64,000 nt of DNA from Vibrio zhugei (GCF_003716875.1 NZ_CP033077.1:992001-1056000), one strand, 5' to 3'. Shown: positions 17,804 to 27,904, numbered from the stretch's first letter. Notes: generated by a model not told the origin, from the letters alone. Numbers and translations: made by a program.

Positions 17804-18783
17804 GTACTGAAACAACCCGACAACCGCAACAGCAGCCAGAGAAAAAATGGCTGAGTAAAGAGCGCCTCATTGAGCAGAAGTCATTAATTGCTCTCATTTT
17901 TTTGATTGCCGTGGTGTCGTATTTAAACCCACATTTCTTTACGTTTGGTAACTTAATGAACATTTTGCGCCAAACGTCGGTGAACGCGATCATTGCGGTG
18001 GGGATGACCTTGGTTATTTTAACCGCTGGTATCGATTTAAGTGTGGGATCCGTCTTAGCTTTATCAGGTGCGTTTGCCGCCACGATGATCGGTATGGAAA
18101 TTCCAGTGATGGTCGCGGTCCCCGTGTCATTATTGGCGGGTGCCGTGCTGGGGGCGATGAGTGGTGTGATCATTGCCAAGGGGAAAGTACAAGCGTTTAT
18201 CGCCACCTTGGTGACCATGACCTTATTACGCGGTGTGACCATGGTGTACACCGATGGTCGCCCAATTTCGACTGGCTTTACTGATACAGGGGATGCGTTT
18301 GCTTGGTTTGGTACTGGATACATCGTGGGTATTCCCGTTCCGGTCTGGATCATGGCCGTGGTATTTATCTTGGCGTGGTATGTGCTGAACCACACGCGCT
18401 TTGGCCGCTACGTTTACGCCCTCGGTGGCAATGAATCCGCGACGCGTCTCTCAGGGATTAACGTCGACCGTGTGAAAATTGGGGTCTATTCCATCTGTGG
18501 TCTGCTTGCGGCGTTAGCTGGCATCATTGTGACGTCACGCTTATCGTCAGCGCAACCTACCGCTGGGGTGGGCTATGAGCTGGATGCCATTGCTGCTGTC
18601 GTACTTGGTGGTACAAGTTTGATGGGTGGGCGAGGCAAAATTATGGGAACTTTGATTGGTGCTTTGATCATTGGTTTCCTAAATAATGCGTTGAATTTAT
18701 TAGATGTTTCTTCGTATTTCCAAATGATCGCAAAAGCGATTGTCATTCTACTGGCCGTATTAGTAGACAATAAAAATAAGTAA
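17800..18783 (+). CDS. rbsC: ribose ABC transporter permease RbsC
   Basis: A 327-residue membrane protein of the BPD-transport-2 family, with [23 protein letters not shown] (about 75-97) and [18 protein letters not shown] near residue 270, both hallmarks of RbsC. The chosen start overlaps the rbsA stop by four bases and has GGAG upstream. An in-frame ATG 33 bases earlier lies inside rbsA and is unlikely. A 210-codon open frame on the opposite strand is a shadow. Confidence 0.95.
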   Translation: MSTETTRQPQQQPEKKWLSKERLIEQKSLIALIFLIAVVSYLNPHFFTFGNLMNILRQTSVNAIIAVGMTLVILTAGIDLSVGSVLALSGAFAATMIGMEIPVMVAVPVSLLAGAVLGAMSGVIIAKGKVQAFIATLVTMTLLRGVTMVYTDGRPISTGFTDTGDAFAWFGTGYIVGIPVPVWIMAVVFILAWYVLNHTRFGRYVYALGGNESATRLSGINVDRVKIGVYSICGLLAALAGIIVTSRLSSAQPTAGVGYELDAIAAVVLGGTSLMGGRGKIMGTLIGALIIGFLNNALNLLDVSSYFQMIAKAIVILLAVLVDNKNK

Positions 18784-18821
18784 CGACAACTAAGCCTTAC
18801 CCTACAATAAGGAATCCGATT

Positions 18822-19700
18822 ATGAAAAAATTAGCCACTGTTATCTCGACCGTATTGCTTGGCTCCACTCTTTCCGTGTCAGCGCATGCGAAAGACACCA
18901 TGGCAATTGTCATCTCGACACTGAACAACCCATTTTTTGTGTCCATGAAAGAAGGGGCAGAAGCGAAAGCGAAGGAACTCGGTTACAACTTAATTGTGCT
19001 CGATTCGCAAAATGACCCAAGTAAAGAACTGTCTAACGTTGAAGATCTGACGGTTCGCGGTGTTAAAGCCATTTTGATTAACCCGACGGATTCTGATGCG
19101 GTCTCCAATGCCATTCGTTTAGCCAATCGCTCTCACATTCCAGTGCTGACCCTCGATCGCGGTGCCAACCATGGTCAAGTAGTTTCTCACATTGCCTCTG
19201 ATAACGTGGCTGGCGGGGAAATGGCTGGAAAATACATCATGGAAAAAGTGGGTGAGAAAGCCAAAGTCATTCAGTTGGAAGGCATTGCTGGCACATCGGC
19301 GGCGCGAGAGCGTGGTAAAGGCTTTATGAACGCGGTGAAAAAAGATCACATGGACTTACTTGCCAGTCAGCCTGCCGATTTTGACCGCACGAAAGGTCTG
19401 AATGTGATGGAAAACTTGATTGCTGCCCATCCAGATGTACAAGCGGTGTTTGCTCAAAACGATGAGATGGCGCTGGGTGCCTTGCGTGCGGTGCAAGCAT
19501 CAGGTAAAAAAGTGTTAATTGTCGGTTTTGATGGAACGAAAGACGGTATTGCTGCAGTCAAACGTGGCAAACTTGGTGCGACGATTGCGCAGCAACCGGA
19601 TTTGATCGGTGCATTGGGCGTAGAAACGGCGGACAAAGTGTTGAAAGGTCAATCTGTGCCTAAATCCATCCCAGTTCCACTAAAAATTGTCACTAAATAA
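18822..19700 (+). CDS. rbsB: periplasmic ribose-binding protein RbsB
   Basis: The 292-residue protein has a Sec signal peptide cleaved after SAHA (about residue 24). The mature start [24 protein letters not shown] is nearly diagnostic of RbsB. Sugar-contact segments [15 protein letters not shown] and [11 protein letters not shown] are present. It delivers ribose to RbsA/RbsC and can signal to chemoreceptors. It is followed by a stable hairpin before rbsK. Confidence 0.95.
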   Translation: MKKLATVISTVLLGSTLSVSAHAKDTMAIVISTLNNPFFVSMKEGAEAKAKELGYNLIVLDSQNDPSKELSNVEDLTVRGVKAILINPTDSDAVSNAIRLANRSHIPVLTLDRGANHGQVVSHIASDNVAGGEMAGKYIMEKVGEKAKVIQLEGIAGTSAARERGKGFMNAVKKDHMDLLASQPADFDRTKGLNVMENLIAAHPDVQAVFAQNDEMALGALRAVQASGKKVLIVGFDGTKDGIAAVKRGKLGATIAQQPDLIGALGVETADKVLKGQSVPKSIPVPLKIVTK

Positions 19701-19707
19701 TCTTTAT

Positions 19708-19737
19708 ACGCAGCTTTTGCACACGCAAAAGCTGCGT
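19708..19737 (+). other. intergenic hairpin between rbsB and rbsK
   Basis: Perfect 13-base arms (ACGCAGCTTTTGC and its complement) around ACAC with no T run following. By analogy with other transport operons it may protect the rbsB message 3' end or partly terminate, giving more binding protein than kinase. This function is inferred. Confidence 0.75.
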
Positions 19738-19766
19738 CTCGTTACACTCTTCTCAAGAAAGGACGT

Positions 19767-20690
19767 ATGTTCATGAGTCAATTGGTTGTACTTGGCAGTG
19801 TGAATGCCGATCATGTGTTGCAAGTTCCGCGCTTTCCTCGTCCTGGTGAAACATTACAAGGTCATCAATATCAAGTCATTGCGGGTGGCAAAGGCGCGAA
19901 CCAAGCAGTGGCGGCTGCGCGTCTTGATAGTGATATTACCTTCATAGCAAGTTTGGGTGATGACACCTTTGGCCAATCGATGTGCCAACGGTTTGCCGAT
20001 GATGGTATGGATGTCTCTCACATTGAAGTTCAAGAAAACTGTCCGACGGGCATCGCGATGATTCAAGTGTCGCAAGAAGGTGAAAATACCATTTGTTTAT
20101 CAGAAGAAGCCAATGCGTATTTAACGGAGTCAGTAGTTGCAACGCATCGCCAGGTTATTGAACAGGCAGAGTACTTGCTGATGCAATTAGAAACCCCTCT
20201 TGATGGGATTACTTATGCGGCACACGTGGCCAAACAGCATGGCACGCACGTGGTGCTCAATCCTGCGCCAGCTCAACCGTTAAGTGATGAGTTGTTGGCT
20301 TGTATCGATATGATCACTCCCAATGAAACCGAAGCGGAAGTATTAACGGGTATCGAAGTGACCGATGAAGCGTCAGCTGATCGCGCGGCACAAGCATTAC
20401 ATGAGAAAGGCATTGGCACGGTGATGATTACGTTGGGTGCTAAAGGGGTCTGGGTCAGTGTTGACGGTAAGGGAAAAACCATTGCTGGCTTTGCGGTCGA
20501 TGCCTGTGATAGCACGGCGGCTGGCGATACGTTTAATGGCGCTTTAGTGACTGGTTTAATTGAAAAAATGTCGTTAGAATCGGCAGTACGTTTTGCGCAT
20601 GGTGCGGCTGCAATATCGGTGACGCGCTTCGGTGCACAAACGTCAATTCCAACCCGTCGTGAAGTTATGGAATTTTTACAGCAGCAATAA
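19767..20690 (+). CDS. rbsK: ribokinase RbsK
   Basis: A PfkB-family sugar kinase of about 307 residues. It has the ribokinase N-terminal substrate motif GSVNADHVLQVPRFPRPGETLQG, AGGKGANQAVAAARL near 40, and the C-terminal anion-hole and catalytic-Asp signature DSTAAGDTFNGAL near residue 250. It phosphorylates ribose at O5, feeding the pentose phosphate pathway. The second in-frame ATG (19773) is equally possible because AAAGGA sits between the ideal distances for the two. Confidence 0.94.
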   Translation: MFMSQLVVLGSVNADHVLQVPRFPRPGETLQGHQYQVIAGGKGANQAVAAARLDSDITFIASLGDDTFGQSMCQRFADDGMDVSHIEVQENCPTGIAMIQVSQEGENTICLSEEANAYLTESVVATHRQVIEQAEYLLMQLETPLDGITYAAHVAKQHGTHVVLNPAPAQPLSDELLACIDMITPNETEAEVLTGIEVTDEASADRAAQALHEKGIGTVMITLGAKGVWVSVDGKGKTIAGFAVDACDSTAAGDTFNGALVTGLIEKMSLESAVRFAHGAAAISVTRFGAQTSIPTRREVMEFLQQQ

Positions 20691-20705
20691 TCAGGAGTCA
20701 TCATT

Positions 20706-21710
20706 ATGGCGACCATGAAAGACATAGCCAAACAAGCCGGTGTTTCGACATCCACGGTCAGTCATGTGATTAACCAAACCCGTTACGTGAGCGACGATAT
20801 TGCGAAACGGGTCAATCTTGCGGCTAAACAACTCAATTATGCGCCTTCTGCATTAGCCCGTAGCCTGAAAATGAACCGGACAAAAACGCTGGGGATGTTA
20901 GTGACCACGTCAACCAATCCGTTTTTTGGCGAGGTGGTCAAGGGCGTGGAACGCAGTTGTTATCAACAAGGCTATAACTTGATTTTATGTAATACCGAAG
21001 GCGATGAGGAGCGCATGCGCGCGTCTATCGATACGTTATTGCAAAAGCGTGTTGATGGATTAATGCTGATGTGTACCACGCTAGAATGCAAGCAAGTGAT
21101 GGATTTTGAACGTTATCCTGATGTTCCTGTGGTCGTGATGGACTGGGGGCCGATTGTGGAAGTCAGCGATAAAATTCTTGATAACTCTTATCAAGGGGGC
21201 GTGATGGCAACCCAGTATTTGATTGATTGCGGTCATAAACACATTGGGTGTATTACTGGGCCGTTAAGTCAGCATCAGGCGCTCAATCGTTTCCAAGGCT
21301 ATCAAGCAGCCATGCAACAGGCGGGATTACCGATCAACGATGATTGGGTGGTCGAAAGTACCTTTGAATGTGAAGGGGGACACGAGGCGATGCAAACGTT
21401 ATTGTCACGCGCAACTCGCCCGACCGCCTTATTTGTGAGTAACGATATGATGGCCATGGGCGCGATTAATGCCGCAGCCGAGCATCGTATTGCCATTCCT
21501 CACGATATTTCCATCATCGGTTACGATGATATCAGTATTGCCCAATTTATGACGCCACCACTCACCACCATTCATCAGCCAAAATATCGTTTGGGTAAAG
21601 CCGCGGTGGAAGCGGTCTTAGCACGCCTAAAAGCCATGGATGCGGCCCCACAATTGATCAAGCTCGAACCGACTTTAATCGAGCGTTGTTCCGTTAAAAT
21701 ATTGGCCTAG
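20706..21710 (+). CDS. rbsR: ribose operon repressor RbsR (LacI family)
   Basis: This 334-residue LacI/GalR protein has the N-terminal helix-turn-helix MKDIAKQAGVSTSTVSHVIN and hinge helix around ALARSLKMNRT, followed by a periplasmic-binding-protein-like ribose domain (TSTNPFFGEVVKGVERSCY). It is the last gene of the operon, so it is transcribed with its targets. The perfect palindrome before rbsD is its expected binding site. Confidence 0.93.
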   Translation: MATMKDIAKQAGVSTSTVSHVINQTRYVSDDIAKRVNLAAKQLNYAPSALARSLKMNRTKTLGMLVTTSTNPFFGEVVKGVERSCYQQGYNLILCNTEGDEERMRASIDTLLQKRVDGLMLMCTTLECKQVMDFERYPDVPVVVMDWGPIVEVSDKILDNSYQGGVMATQYLIDCGHKHIGCITGPLSQHQALNRFQGYQAAMQQAGLPINDDWVVESTFECEGGHEAMQTLLSRATRPTALFVSNDMMAMGAINAAAEHRIAIPHDISIIGYDDISIAQFMTPPLTTIHQPKYRLGKAAVEAVLARLKAMDAAPQLIKLEPTLIERCSVKILA

Positions 21711-21711
21711 C

Positions 21712-22632
21712 TTACAGAGTCTGACCATCGCTAGCGTGAGTCATTGTGTGTTTCAATTGAGCTAAGCTTTGTTCGACGAAGTCACTGGTTGAAGCTGGAC
21801 TCAATGCCACAATGTCGGCGGGTAAGGCTTCTTGCAAAGGAATAAAGCAGATATGTGGCCAGCCCATATTTGCATAACTTTGCGGGACAATTGAGAGCGC
21901 ATTGCGCATCGAAATCACCGCGAGCAAGGTATTGGGCTCAATCACTTCTTGTACGATATTGGGATGAAAGCCCGCATGTTGACACCGCTGAGTCAACCAA
22001 TGCGTGGCAGCGGAATTGGTTTTCTTCAACATGATAAACGCTTCTTGGCTCAGCTGGGTTAAGCGCAGTTGTTTCCGTTGTGCTAAACGATGGGTATCGG
22101 CGACCGCGACAACCATTTTCTCTTTGAAAACAACAGAGGCGCGTAATGGCGCGATGTTGTACGTATCAGCATAGCGGACAAAGCCAAGATCGATACGCCC
22201 CTCATGTAAAGCGCGCTTTTGTTGCTCAGGTGACATTTCGATTAAGTGATAGGTCCTCTCTGGAAAACATTGCTGTATTTGATAAAGCGCATTCCCAAAC
22301 CGTGTTAAGAAAACAGAACTCATGACACCGATATTGATCGTATTTTGCGTATGGCGATGGCGCTGCTGTACTCGGCTTATCGACGTGTCCACAACATCAA
22401 AAATTAAGCGACATTCTTCTTGTAACTGACGGCCTGCATCGGTGAGTGACACATTGCGAGTATCGCGATGCAGTAACGTCACATCGAGTTGGGTCTCTAA
22501 TGCTTTTATTTGGGCGCTGAGCGGTGATTTGGTGACATTCAATTCAGCGGCAGCCGCACTGAAACTTTTTTGTTTTGCCACTTCATTAAAATACCGAAGC
22601 ATCTTTAAAGTAATATGTGGTGAAGGCGACAT
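21712..22632 (-). CDS. LysR-type regulator divergent from xanthosine phosphorylase, possibly XapR-like
   Basis: A LysR regulator of 306 residues with an N-terminal HTH (LKMLRYFNEVAKQKSFSAAAAELNVTKSPLSAQIKALE) and the usual two-subdomain effector region. The start at 22632 has AGGAAAC upstream and the family's normal N terminus; an open frame continues 51 codons further up but would overlap the divergent promoter. It faces the purine nucleoside phosphorylase gene, the same arrangement of regulator type and enzyme as E. coli xapR with xapA, so it probably controls that gene. Confidence 0.85.
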   Translation of the reverse strand: MSPSPHITLKMLRYFNEVAKQKSFSAAAAELNVTKSPLSAQIKALETQLDVTLLHRDTRNVSLTDAGRQLQEECRLIFDVVDTSISRVQQRHRHTQNTINIGVMSSVFLTRFGNALYQIQQCFPERTYHLIEMSPEQQKRALHEGRIDLGFVRYADTYNIAPLRASVVFKEKMVVAVADTHRLAQRKQLRLTQLSQEAFIMLKKTNSAATHWLTQRCQHAGFHPNIVQEVIEPNTLLAVISMRNALSIVPQSYANMGWPHICFIPLQEALPADIVALSPASTSDFVEQSLAQLKHTMTHASDGQTL

Positions 22633-22747
22633 GCAAACGTTTCCTATTGTGCTGGGTAATAGAACAATTGTATCAAAATAAGGGATTCTTACAGCATGAT
22701 AATTAAGGTAAGGTGGCGATTCAATTACTGGCGAGGAACCGATAGTC

Positions 22748-23584
22748 ATGACGGCTGATCCTGTTAATAAGGCATTAGACACCATTTACGCACACAAACC
22801 TAACTTCCACCCTAAAGCGGGATTGATCTTAGGCTCGGGGTTGGGCGTTATAGCCGACGCTCTAGAAGATAAAGTGGTTATTCCATACGAAGAACTGGCC
22901 GGGTTTCCTGTCAGCACTGTAGAAGGACACTCCGGTGAATTGGTTCTCGGACGGTTGTTTGGGGTTGACGTAGCATGCATGAAAGGGCGTGGTCATTACT
23001 ACGAGCATCAAACGATGAAAGTCATGACGAACCCAGTGCGCACGTTTAAACGACTCGGTTGTGAGTTTATGTTGGTGACCAATGCGGCTGGCTCGCTACG
23101 CCCGGATTCCATTGACGTCGGTTCGCTGGTCGTTTTTAACGATCACATTAATATGATGCCCGAATCACCAATGACCGGTCCAAACGATGATGCTTATGGG
23201 CCGCGCTTCTTTAGTTTGGCCAATGCGTACGATAAGACGTTATTGGAAGAAGCGTTAGCGGTGGCGAAACAGCAACGCATTCCTTTGAATGAAGGTGTGT
23301 TTGTCTCTTATACTGGGCCCAACTTTGAAACGGCGGCAGAAATTCGCATGATGCAGGTCATCGGCGGGGATGTTGTGGGGATGTCGGTGGTGCCGGAAGT
23401 GATTTCAGCAGCTCATTGTGGATTGCCGGTGCTGGCTATCTGTGCGATCACCAACATGGCTGAAGGTTTAAGTGATGTTGAGTTGTCCCATGAGCAGACC
23501 CTGAAATGCGCCAAGTTAGCAGAACAAGACTTCATTCAGTTACTGCATTCATTTATACAACACCATTTCAATGTTGAAGGGTAA
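22748..23584 (+). CDS. xapA: purine nucleoside / xanthosine phosphorylase (XapA-like)
   Basis: This 278-residue protein belongs to the trimeric PNP family: phosphate-site GSGLG near residue 28, GRGHYYEHQ near 80, TNAAGSLRPD near 115 and the substrate-pocket stretch VGMSVVPEVISAAHCGL near 212. It splits purine nucleosides with phosphate into base and ribose-1-phosphate. The neighbouring LysR gene favours xanthosine phosphorylase (XapA), but sequence alone does not fix base preference. The adjacent rbs operon also handles ribose. Confidence 0.83.
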   Translation: MTADPVNKALDTIYAHKPNFHPKAGLILGSGLGVIADALEDKVVIPYEELAGFPVSTVEGHSGELVLGRLFGVDVACMKGRGHYYEHQTMKVMTNPVRTFKRLGCEFMLVTNAAGSLRPDSIDVGSLVVFNDHINMMPESPMTGPNDDAYGPRFFSLANAYDKTLLEEALAVAKQQRIPLNEGVFVSYTGPNFETAAEIRMMQVIGGDVVGMSVVPEVISAAHCGLPVLAICAITNMAEGLSDVELSHEQTLKCAKLAEQDFIQLLHSFIQHHFNVEG

Positions 23585-23605
23585 GTGATATTCGGGCCGT
23601 CTCAG

Positions 23606-23632
23606 ATAAGCGAGTCAAAGTGGCTCGCTTAT
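23606..23632. terminator. hairpin between convergent xapA and GGDEF genes
   Basis: Stem ATAAGCGAG/CTCGCTTAT with a nine-base loop, placed just after xapA and reaching the end of the convergent cyclase gene. No long T run. Confidence 0.55.
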
Positions 23633-24897
23633 TGGTGTTGATCGCTCATGTCAGGAGAAACGATTTCAACGTTGTAGCTTCCTTTGCCATGGTGTTTGAC
23701 CCGATACATGGCATTATCAGCCACAGATAACCACGTCTCCACGGTGTAATCAATATTGGGGTCGATGTAGGTGGCGCCAATACTACAACTGCAAGGGATA
23801 CGATGATTATTGATGGTCATCATGGTCGGAAGTTGCGCTTGAATTCGCTGGCATATCTCGTGCAAATCTTGCAATGGATGAGTGAGCCCAGATAAGAGAA
23901 CGGTAAATTCATCCCCCGCCAAGCGTGATAGATTGTCATCGGGACGCAGCAAAGATTTCAAATTTTGCGAGAAATCTTTGAGTAGCTTATCGCCGCAATC
24001 ATGACCGTACTTATCATTGGCATTTTTTAAACCATCCACATCAATAAACAAGAGCCCAACGTCGTTCGCTTTTTGTTTACATTTTTGCTCGAAATCGTTT
24101 AAAAAATACGTGCGGTTCGTTAGGCCCGTTAATGAATCGTGATAGGCTCGATATTCCAATTTTTTCTGAAAGGTTCTTAGTTCGGTCACGTCTTGCGCAA
24201 AAATATAGTAATCGCCAAAGAAGCTTTCACCAGGAATAAACCTGACTTGCAGCATTCTCAGTTCTGTCCCTTTAAATATGGACAAATCAAACTCGACCGA
24301 GTCTCCTCCTTTAACCCGTTTGACTAAATGTTTGAGAGGGGCATAGATATCGCTTCCCAAAAATTTTTCGATCGGGCAGCCGATGATGTCATCCAAGGTA
24401 CATTGAAAAAATTCGGTGTAGGCATGATTGGCAAAAATGTATTGATCATTATTGTCTAAATGACTGACAAGCACAGGCAACTGATCAATGATTTTTTCCA
24501 GTTGCATGTTCACGCGCACGCCTTCACGTTCTGGTGAGAGCATGTGGTCAATATTAAAAATAAAATATTGAACGTGATTGACCGTTGTCAGTGTAACGGT
24601 TAGGTGTGACCAGGAGTTATTTTGTAGATTAGTTTCGACAAAATGGATTGGGTCGTCTTGGGACTCAAGCTCGGTTTTTATTTTAACAAAATTAATACGT
24701 TCAAACGTGATAGGAAATAGCGGTTGTATATAAGTCTCTTCCGTATAAGGAAAATACTCTTGAAACGCTTTATTTCGGTAGATCAGTTCTCCTTCGAGTG
24801 TCGTGACACCGATAGCATTAGTATTATGATCTAATATCTTAGAGAACAGCTCTAGCTCTTGGTTTTGGATCGTACTTTTTTCAAATAGATCAGTCAT
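23629..24897 (-). CDS. PAS-PAS-GGDEF diguanylate cyclase
   Basis: The 422-residue protein has two PAS-like sensor domains (about residues 15-120 and 130-240), a linker helix, and a GGDEF domain (about 245-415). The signature is AGDEF at 327-331, a known active variant. An allosteric I-site R318-x-x-D321 lies five residues before it, so product inhibition by cyclic di-GMP is expected. There is no transmembrane segment and no EAL domain. It should make c-di-GMP in response to an unknown cytoplasmic cue. Confidence 0.9.
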   Translation of the reverse strand: MTDLFEKSTIQNQELELFSKILDHNTNAIGVTTLEGELIYRNKAFQEYFPYTEETYIQPLFPITFERINFVKIKTELESQDDPIHFVETNLQNNSWSHLTVTLTTVNHVQYFIFNIDHMLSPEREGVRVNMQLEKIIDQLPVLVSHLDNNDQYIFANHAYTEFFQCTLDDIIGCPIEKFLGSDIYAPLKHLVKRVKGGDSVEFDLSIFKGTELRMLQVRFIPGESFFGDYYIFAQDVTELRTFQKKLEYRAYHDSLTGLTNRTYFLNDFEQKCKQKANDVGLLFIDVDGLKNANDKYGHDCGDKLLKDFSQNLKSLLRPDDNLSRLAGDEFTVLLSGLTHPLQDLHEICQRIQAQLPTMMTINNHRIPCSCSIGATYIDPNIDYTVETWLSVADNAMYRVKHHGKGSYNVEIVSPDMSDQHQ

Positions 24898-25497
24898 GTA
24901 ATGATACCCACAAGTGCTTCAATGTTATCGATAGCTTGATACTTACACTGAAACAAAACGGTGCTGTTTTCTACAGCGCCTAGCAAAATGACGATAACAA
25001 CTTCACGTTGACTCATTATGATGAGTTCGACGAGTGAAGCCGTCGGGTTTGCGAAGCACGCAATATTCTGTTTATTTGAATAATCATGTCGTGCTGCATG
25101 GTAATTACGTTTATTGATTATTTTAAAATCGTAATTAGCTGCGAATTTATTGTTATGTTAAGCGAAAATCTATCGTTGTTGTATTTCGTAAGCTTACACG
25201 TTACCACTCATTTAACCTATGAAATATGGTTTATCCTCAAATTATTAACATAAAGCCTATTTTATGTACATTTTTTTAGCTGAATCGCTTGTTTTCCTAG
25301 TTATGTCAGATTGTTAACAGAATTGTGGAAGCCTGAGACGGAAGGAAGAGTCGTCAGTAAAACGCCCTGCTTTTTACTTCAAAATGGTCATTAAATGTTC
25401 AGTTGGGTTAGGCTATGGCGTAAGTCACTAAATTGTGGGCAATTTACGACTAAACTGAGGAGAGAATAAGAATGACAACTACCTAGGAGATGGAACA
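24898..25497. other. 600-bp intergenic region with a nested hairpin and no gene
   Basis: No convincing gene is seen. Near the cyclase end there is a nested imperfect stem at 24990-25044 (GACG/CGTC, CTTCAC/GTGAAG and ACTCAT/ATGAGT around TATG) and a smaller GCTGT/ACAGC hairpin at about 24963-24977. Both lie upstream of the cyclase and could be in its leader. The stretch 25090-25320 is AT-rich. The right end carries the promoter region and GGAG ribosome binding site of the Lon-like gene. Confidence 0.5.
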
Positions 25498-27858
25498 ATG
25501 GCCATTCAGACATTGCGTTCAGAGCAGCTTTATAAAGTGGCGGATTTAGATCTATTGCCCTGTAAATCCACAAAAGAGTTGTCACCCGTTGATGAAATTG
25601 TTGGGCAAGAACGGGCGCAAAAAGCGGTTGAGTTTGCGATGTCAATTCGTGATAAAGGGTATAACATTTATGCGATAGGACAAAACGGTCTGGGTAAGCG
25701 GACCATGATCTTACGGTATCTTAATCGCCACCAACATGACCATCCACCGCTTTATGATTGGTGTTATGTTGCCAATTTTGATGATATTCGCACCCCAAAA
25801 GTTCTGCGTTTGCCTTGTGGAATTGGGCACCAACTACGTCAAGATGTCGAAAAACTGATGGGGCGCTTGGTTAAAGCGATTCCGTTAGCCTTTGACAATG
25901 AAATGTATTTCAGCCGTTCAGAAAAACTCAAAAATCAATTGGCACAGAAGCAAGAGTCGGAGCTGGAAGTATTAACGCAAGTCGCGAAAGAGCGTGGCGT
26001 GAGCCTGACCATCACACCGCAAGGCGATTATCAATTCATTGCCATGAATGGCGAGGAGCAGCATACCGAAGACAGCTTTTTAGCGTTGAGCCGCGAAGAG
26101 CAAGAACAGTTTGGGCATATTATTGACCAATTGGAAGTGGATTTGCGCAATGTCGTTCGTAAGTTGACTGAATGCGAAGAAGAATACACCGATAAAATCA
26201 AAAAGCTAAACGACGAAGTGACCCGTGGCGTGATTACGCACGTCATTAAACAATTAAAAAAGGATTACAGTCGTTATCCAGAGATCAAAGCGTATTTAAC
26301 GGAACTGCAAAAAGACATTGTTGATAACGTAGATATCTTTTTGGAAGAAGGCACAGAGCAAGCGGAATTGTCTACCGCGGCGCTCGATAAGCGTTTACCG
26401 CGTCGTTATAAGGTTAATGTCGTGGTCAGTCGTCCAGCCGATGAGTTACCGATTGTGGTGGAAGAAAACCCCAATTATCACTCGCTGTTTGGGTACATTG
26501 AAACCGCGACGTATAAAGGCACGGTATTTACCGATTTTTCATTAATTCGTCCGGGGAGCTTGCATAAAGCGAACGGGGGCGTGCTATTAATGGATGCGGT
26601 TAAAGTGCTTGAACAGCCTTATGTCTGGGATGGATTGAAGCGGGCATTACGCGCGCGGCAACTGAGTTTTACGTCATTAGAAAAAGAAGTCACATTGACC
26701 GGCACGGTGTCTTTGGATCCGGAGCCGATTCCACTCGATGTGAAAATTATTTTATTTGGCGACTATCGTACTTATCAGTTATTGGCGCAATACGATCCTG
26801 AATTTAGCGAGTTATTTCGTGTGACGGCAGATTTTGAAGATGAGATGACACGCACTCCCGATTCAGAGTTGCATTATGCGCGGCTCATATCGAGCATGGT
26901 GCATGACAACCACCTGCTGCATTGCGACCGCAAGGCCATTGCCCGCATTATCGAACACAGTTCACGCATGACGGGCAGTCAGAATAAGTTGTCTTTGCAC
27001 GCAGCCCATATTGCCAACCTGCTACGTGAGGCGAACTATGTCGCGAAGCAAGCCAAATCCAACATGGTGCGGCAAAGTCATGTGGATGAAGCTCTGCGTA
27101 ATCAAGAGCTGCGTGTGAACCGAATTCAAGACAGTGTGCATGAAACCTTTATTAACGGCACGACACTGATTGAAACGGAAGGCCATGCGATTGGGCAAGT
27201 GAATGCGTTATCGGTACTGGCCAGTCATGATTTTGCGTTTGGGGCTCCCAATCGTATTACGGCGACGACCTCCTATGGCGATGGCGATATTATCGATATA
27301 GAAAGGAGCGTTGAACTGGGCGGCAGTATTCACTCGAAAGGGGTGATGATTTTATCTGCGTATTTGCACTCGGTATTCGGACGTACCGCTCGAGTACCGT
27401 TAACCACACGGATTACTTTTGAGCAATCCTATGGTGGCGTTGATGGCGACAGCGCGAGTATGGCTGAGTTTTGTGCAATTGTGTCGGCTTTTGCTCAGCA
27501 TCCAAATCGACAAGATATTGCCATTACGGGGTCGATGAACCAATTCGGTGAATCGCAACCGATTGGTGGCGTTAATGAAAAAATCGAAGGATTTTTTGAT
27601 ATTTGTCGTATTAAGGGACGTCATGCGAGCCAGGGCGTGATCATTCCCGCATCCAACCAACATAATTTAATGCTGCGCCCAGACATTGTGAAAGCGGTAG
27701 AAAAAGGCGAGTTTCACATATGGGCAATCAGTCATGTGACTGAGGCCATTGAACTGCTTTCTGGAAAGTGTGCTGGAGAAGCCACTCAGGATGGCAGTTA
27801 TCCCATTGATACTGTCTATGGATTAGCGCAGGCCAAATTAAATGCGCTGAGAAAATAA
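25498..27858 (+). CDS. Lon-like ATP-dependent protease (AAA+ with S16 serine-lysine peptidase domain)
   Basis: This 786-residue protein has an N-terminal AAA+ module with an unusual Walker A, GQNGLGKRT (near residue 61). A long helical insertion (about 120-270) follows, then the second half of the ATPase, then a C-terminal Lon peptidase domain. The catalytic dyad is Ser652 in GDSAS and Lys695 in GGVNEK, 43 residues apart as in Lon. It lacks the Lon N-terminal substrate domain, so it is a paralogue of the LonB/LonC-like group found in many gammaproteobacteria rather than Lon itself. Substrates are unknown. Confidence 0.88.
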   Translation: MAIQTLRSEQLYKVADLDLLPCKSTKELSPVDEIVGQERAQKAVEFAMSIRDKGYNIYAIGQNGLGKRTMILRYLNRHQHDHPPLYDWCYVANFDDIRTPKVLRLPCGIGHQLRQDVEKLMGRLVKAIPLAFDNEMYFSRSEKLKNQLAQKQESELEVLTQVAKERGVSLTITPQGDYQFIAMNGEEQHTEDSFLALSREEQEQFGHIIDQLEVDLRNVVRKLTECEEEYTDKIKKLNDEVTRGVITHVIKQLKKDYSRYPEIKAYLTELQKDIVDNVDIFLEEGTEQAELSTAALDKRLPRRYKVNVVVSRPADELPIVVEENPNYHSLFGYIETATYKGTVFTDFSLIRPGSLHKANGGVLLMDAVKVLEQPYVWDGLKRALRARQLSFTSLEKEVTLTGTVSLDPEPIPLDVKIILFGDYRTYQLLAQYDPEFSELFRVTADFEDEMTRTPDSELHYARLISSMVHDNHLLHCDRKAIARIIEHSSRMTGSQNKLSLHAAHIANLLREANYVAKQAKSNMVRQSHVDEALRNQELRVNRIQDSVHETFINGTTLIETEGHAIGQVNALSVLASHDFAFGAPNRITATTSYGDGDIIDIERSVELGGSIHSKGVMILSAYLHSVFGRTARVPLTTRITFEQSYGGVDGDSASMAEFCAIVSAFAQHPNRQDIAITGSMNQFGESQPIGGVNEKIEGFFDICRIKGRHASQGVIIPASNQHNLMLRPDIVKAVEKGEFHIWAISHVTEAIELLSGKCAGEATQDGSYPIDTVYGLAQAKLNALRK

Positions 27859-27873
27859 GCCTACCTTGCGATT

Positions 27874-27904
27874 ACCCTGCCGATACCCATCGGTAGGGTT
27901 TTTT
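27874..27904 (+). terminator. rho-independent terminator after the Lon-like gene
   Basis: 11-bp stem ACCCTGCCGAT/ATCGGTAGGGT with ACCC loop and a T run. Confidence 0.88.

Noticed and set aside
17763..18395. 210-codon frame antisense to rbsC
   Set aside because: Its composition is that of a shadow of a hydrophobic gene; rbsC on the other strand is unmistakable.
22633..22785. N-terminal extension of the LysR gene before xapA
   Set aside because: The extra 51 residues do not match the family, overlap the divergent xapA start and lack a ribosome binding site.
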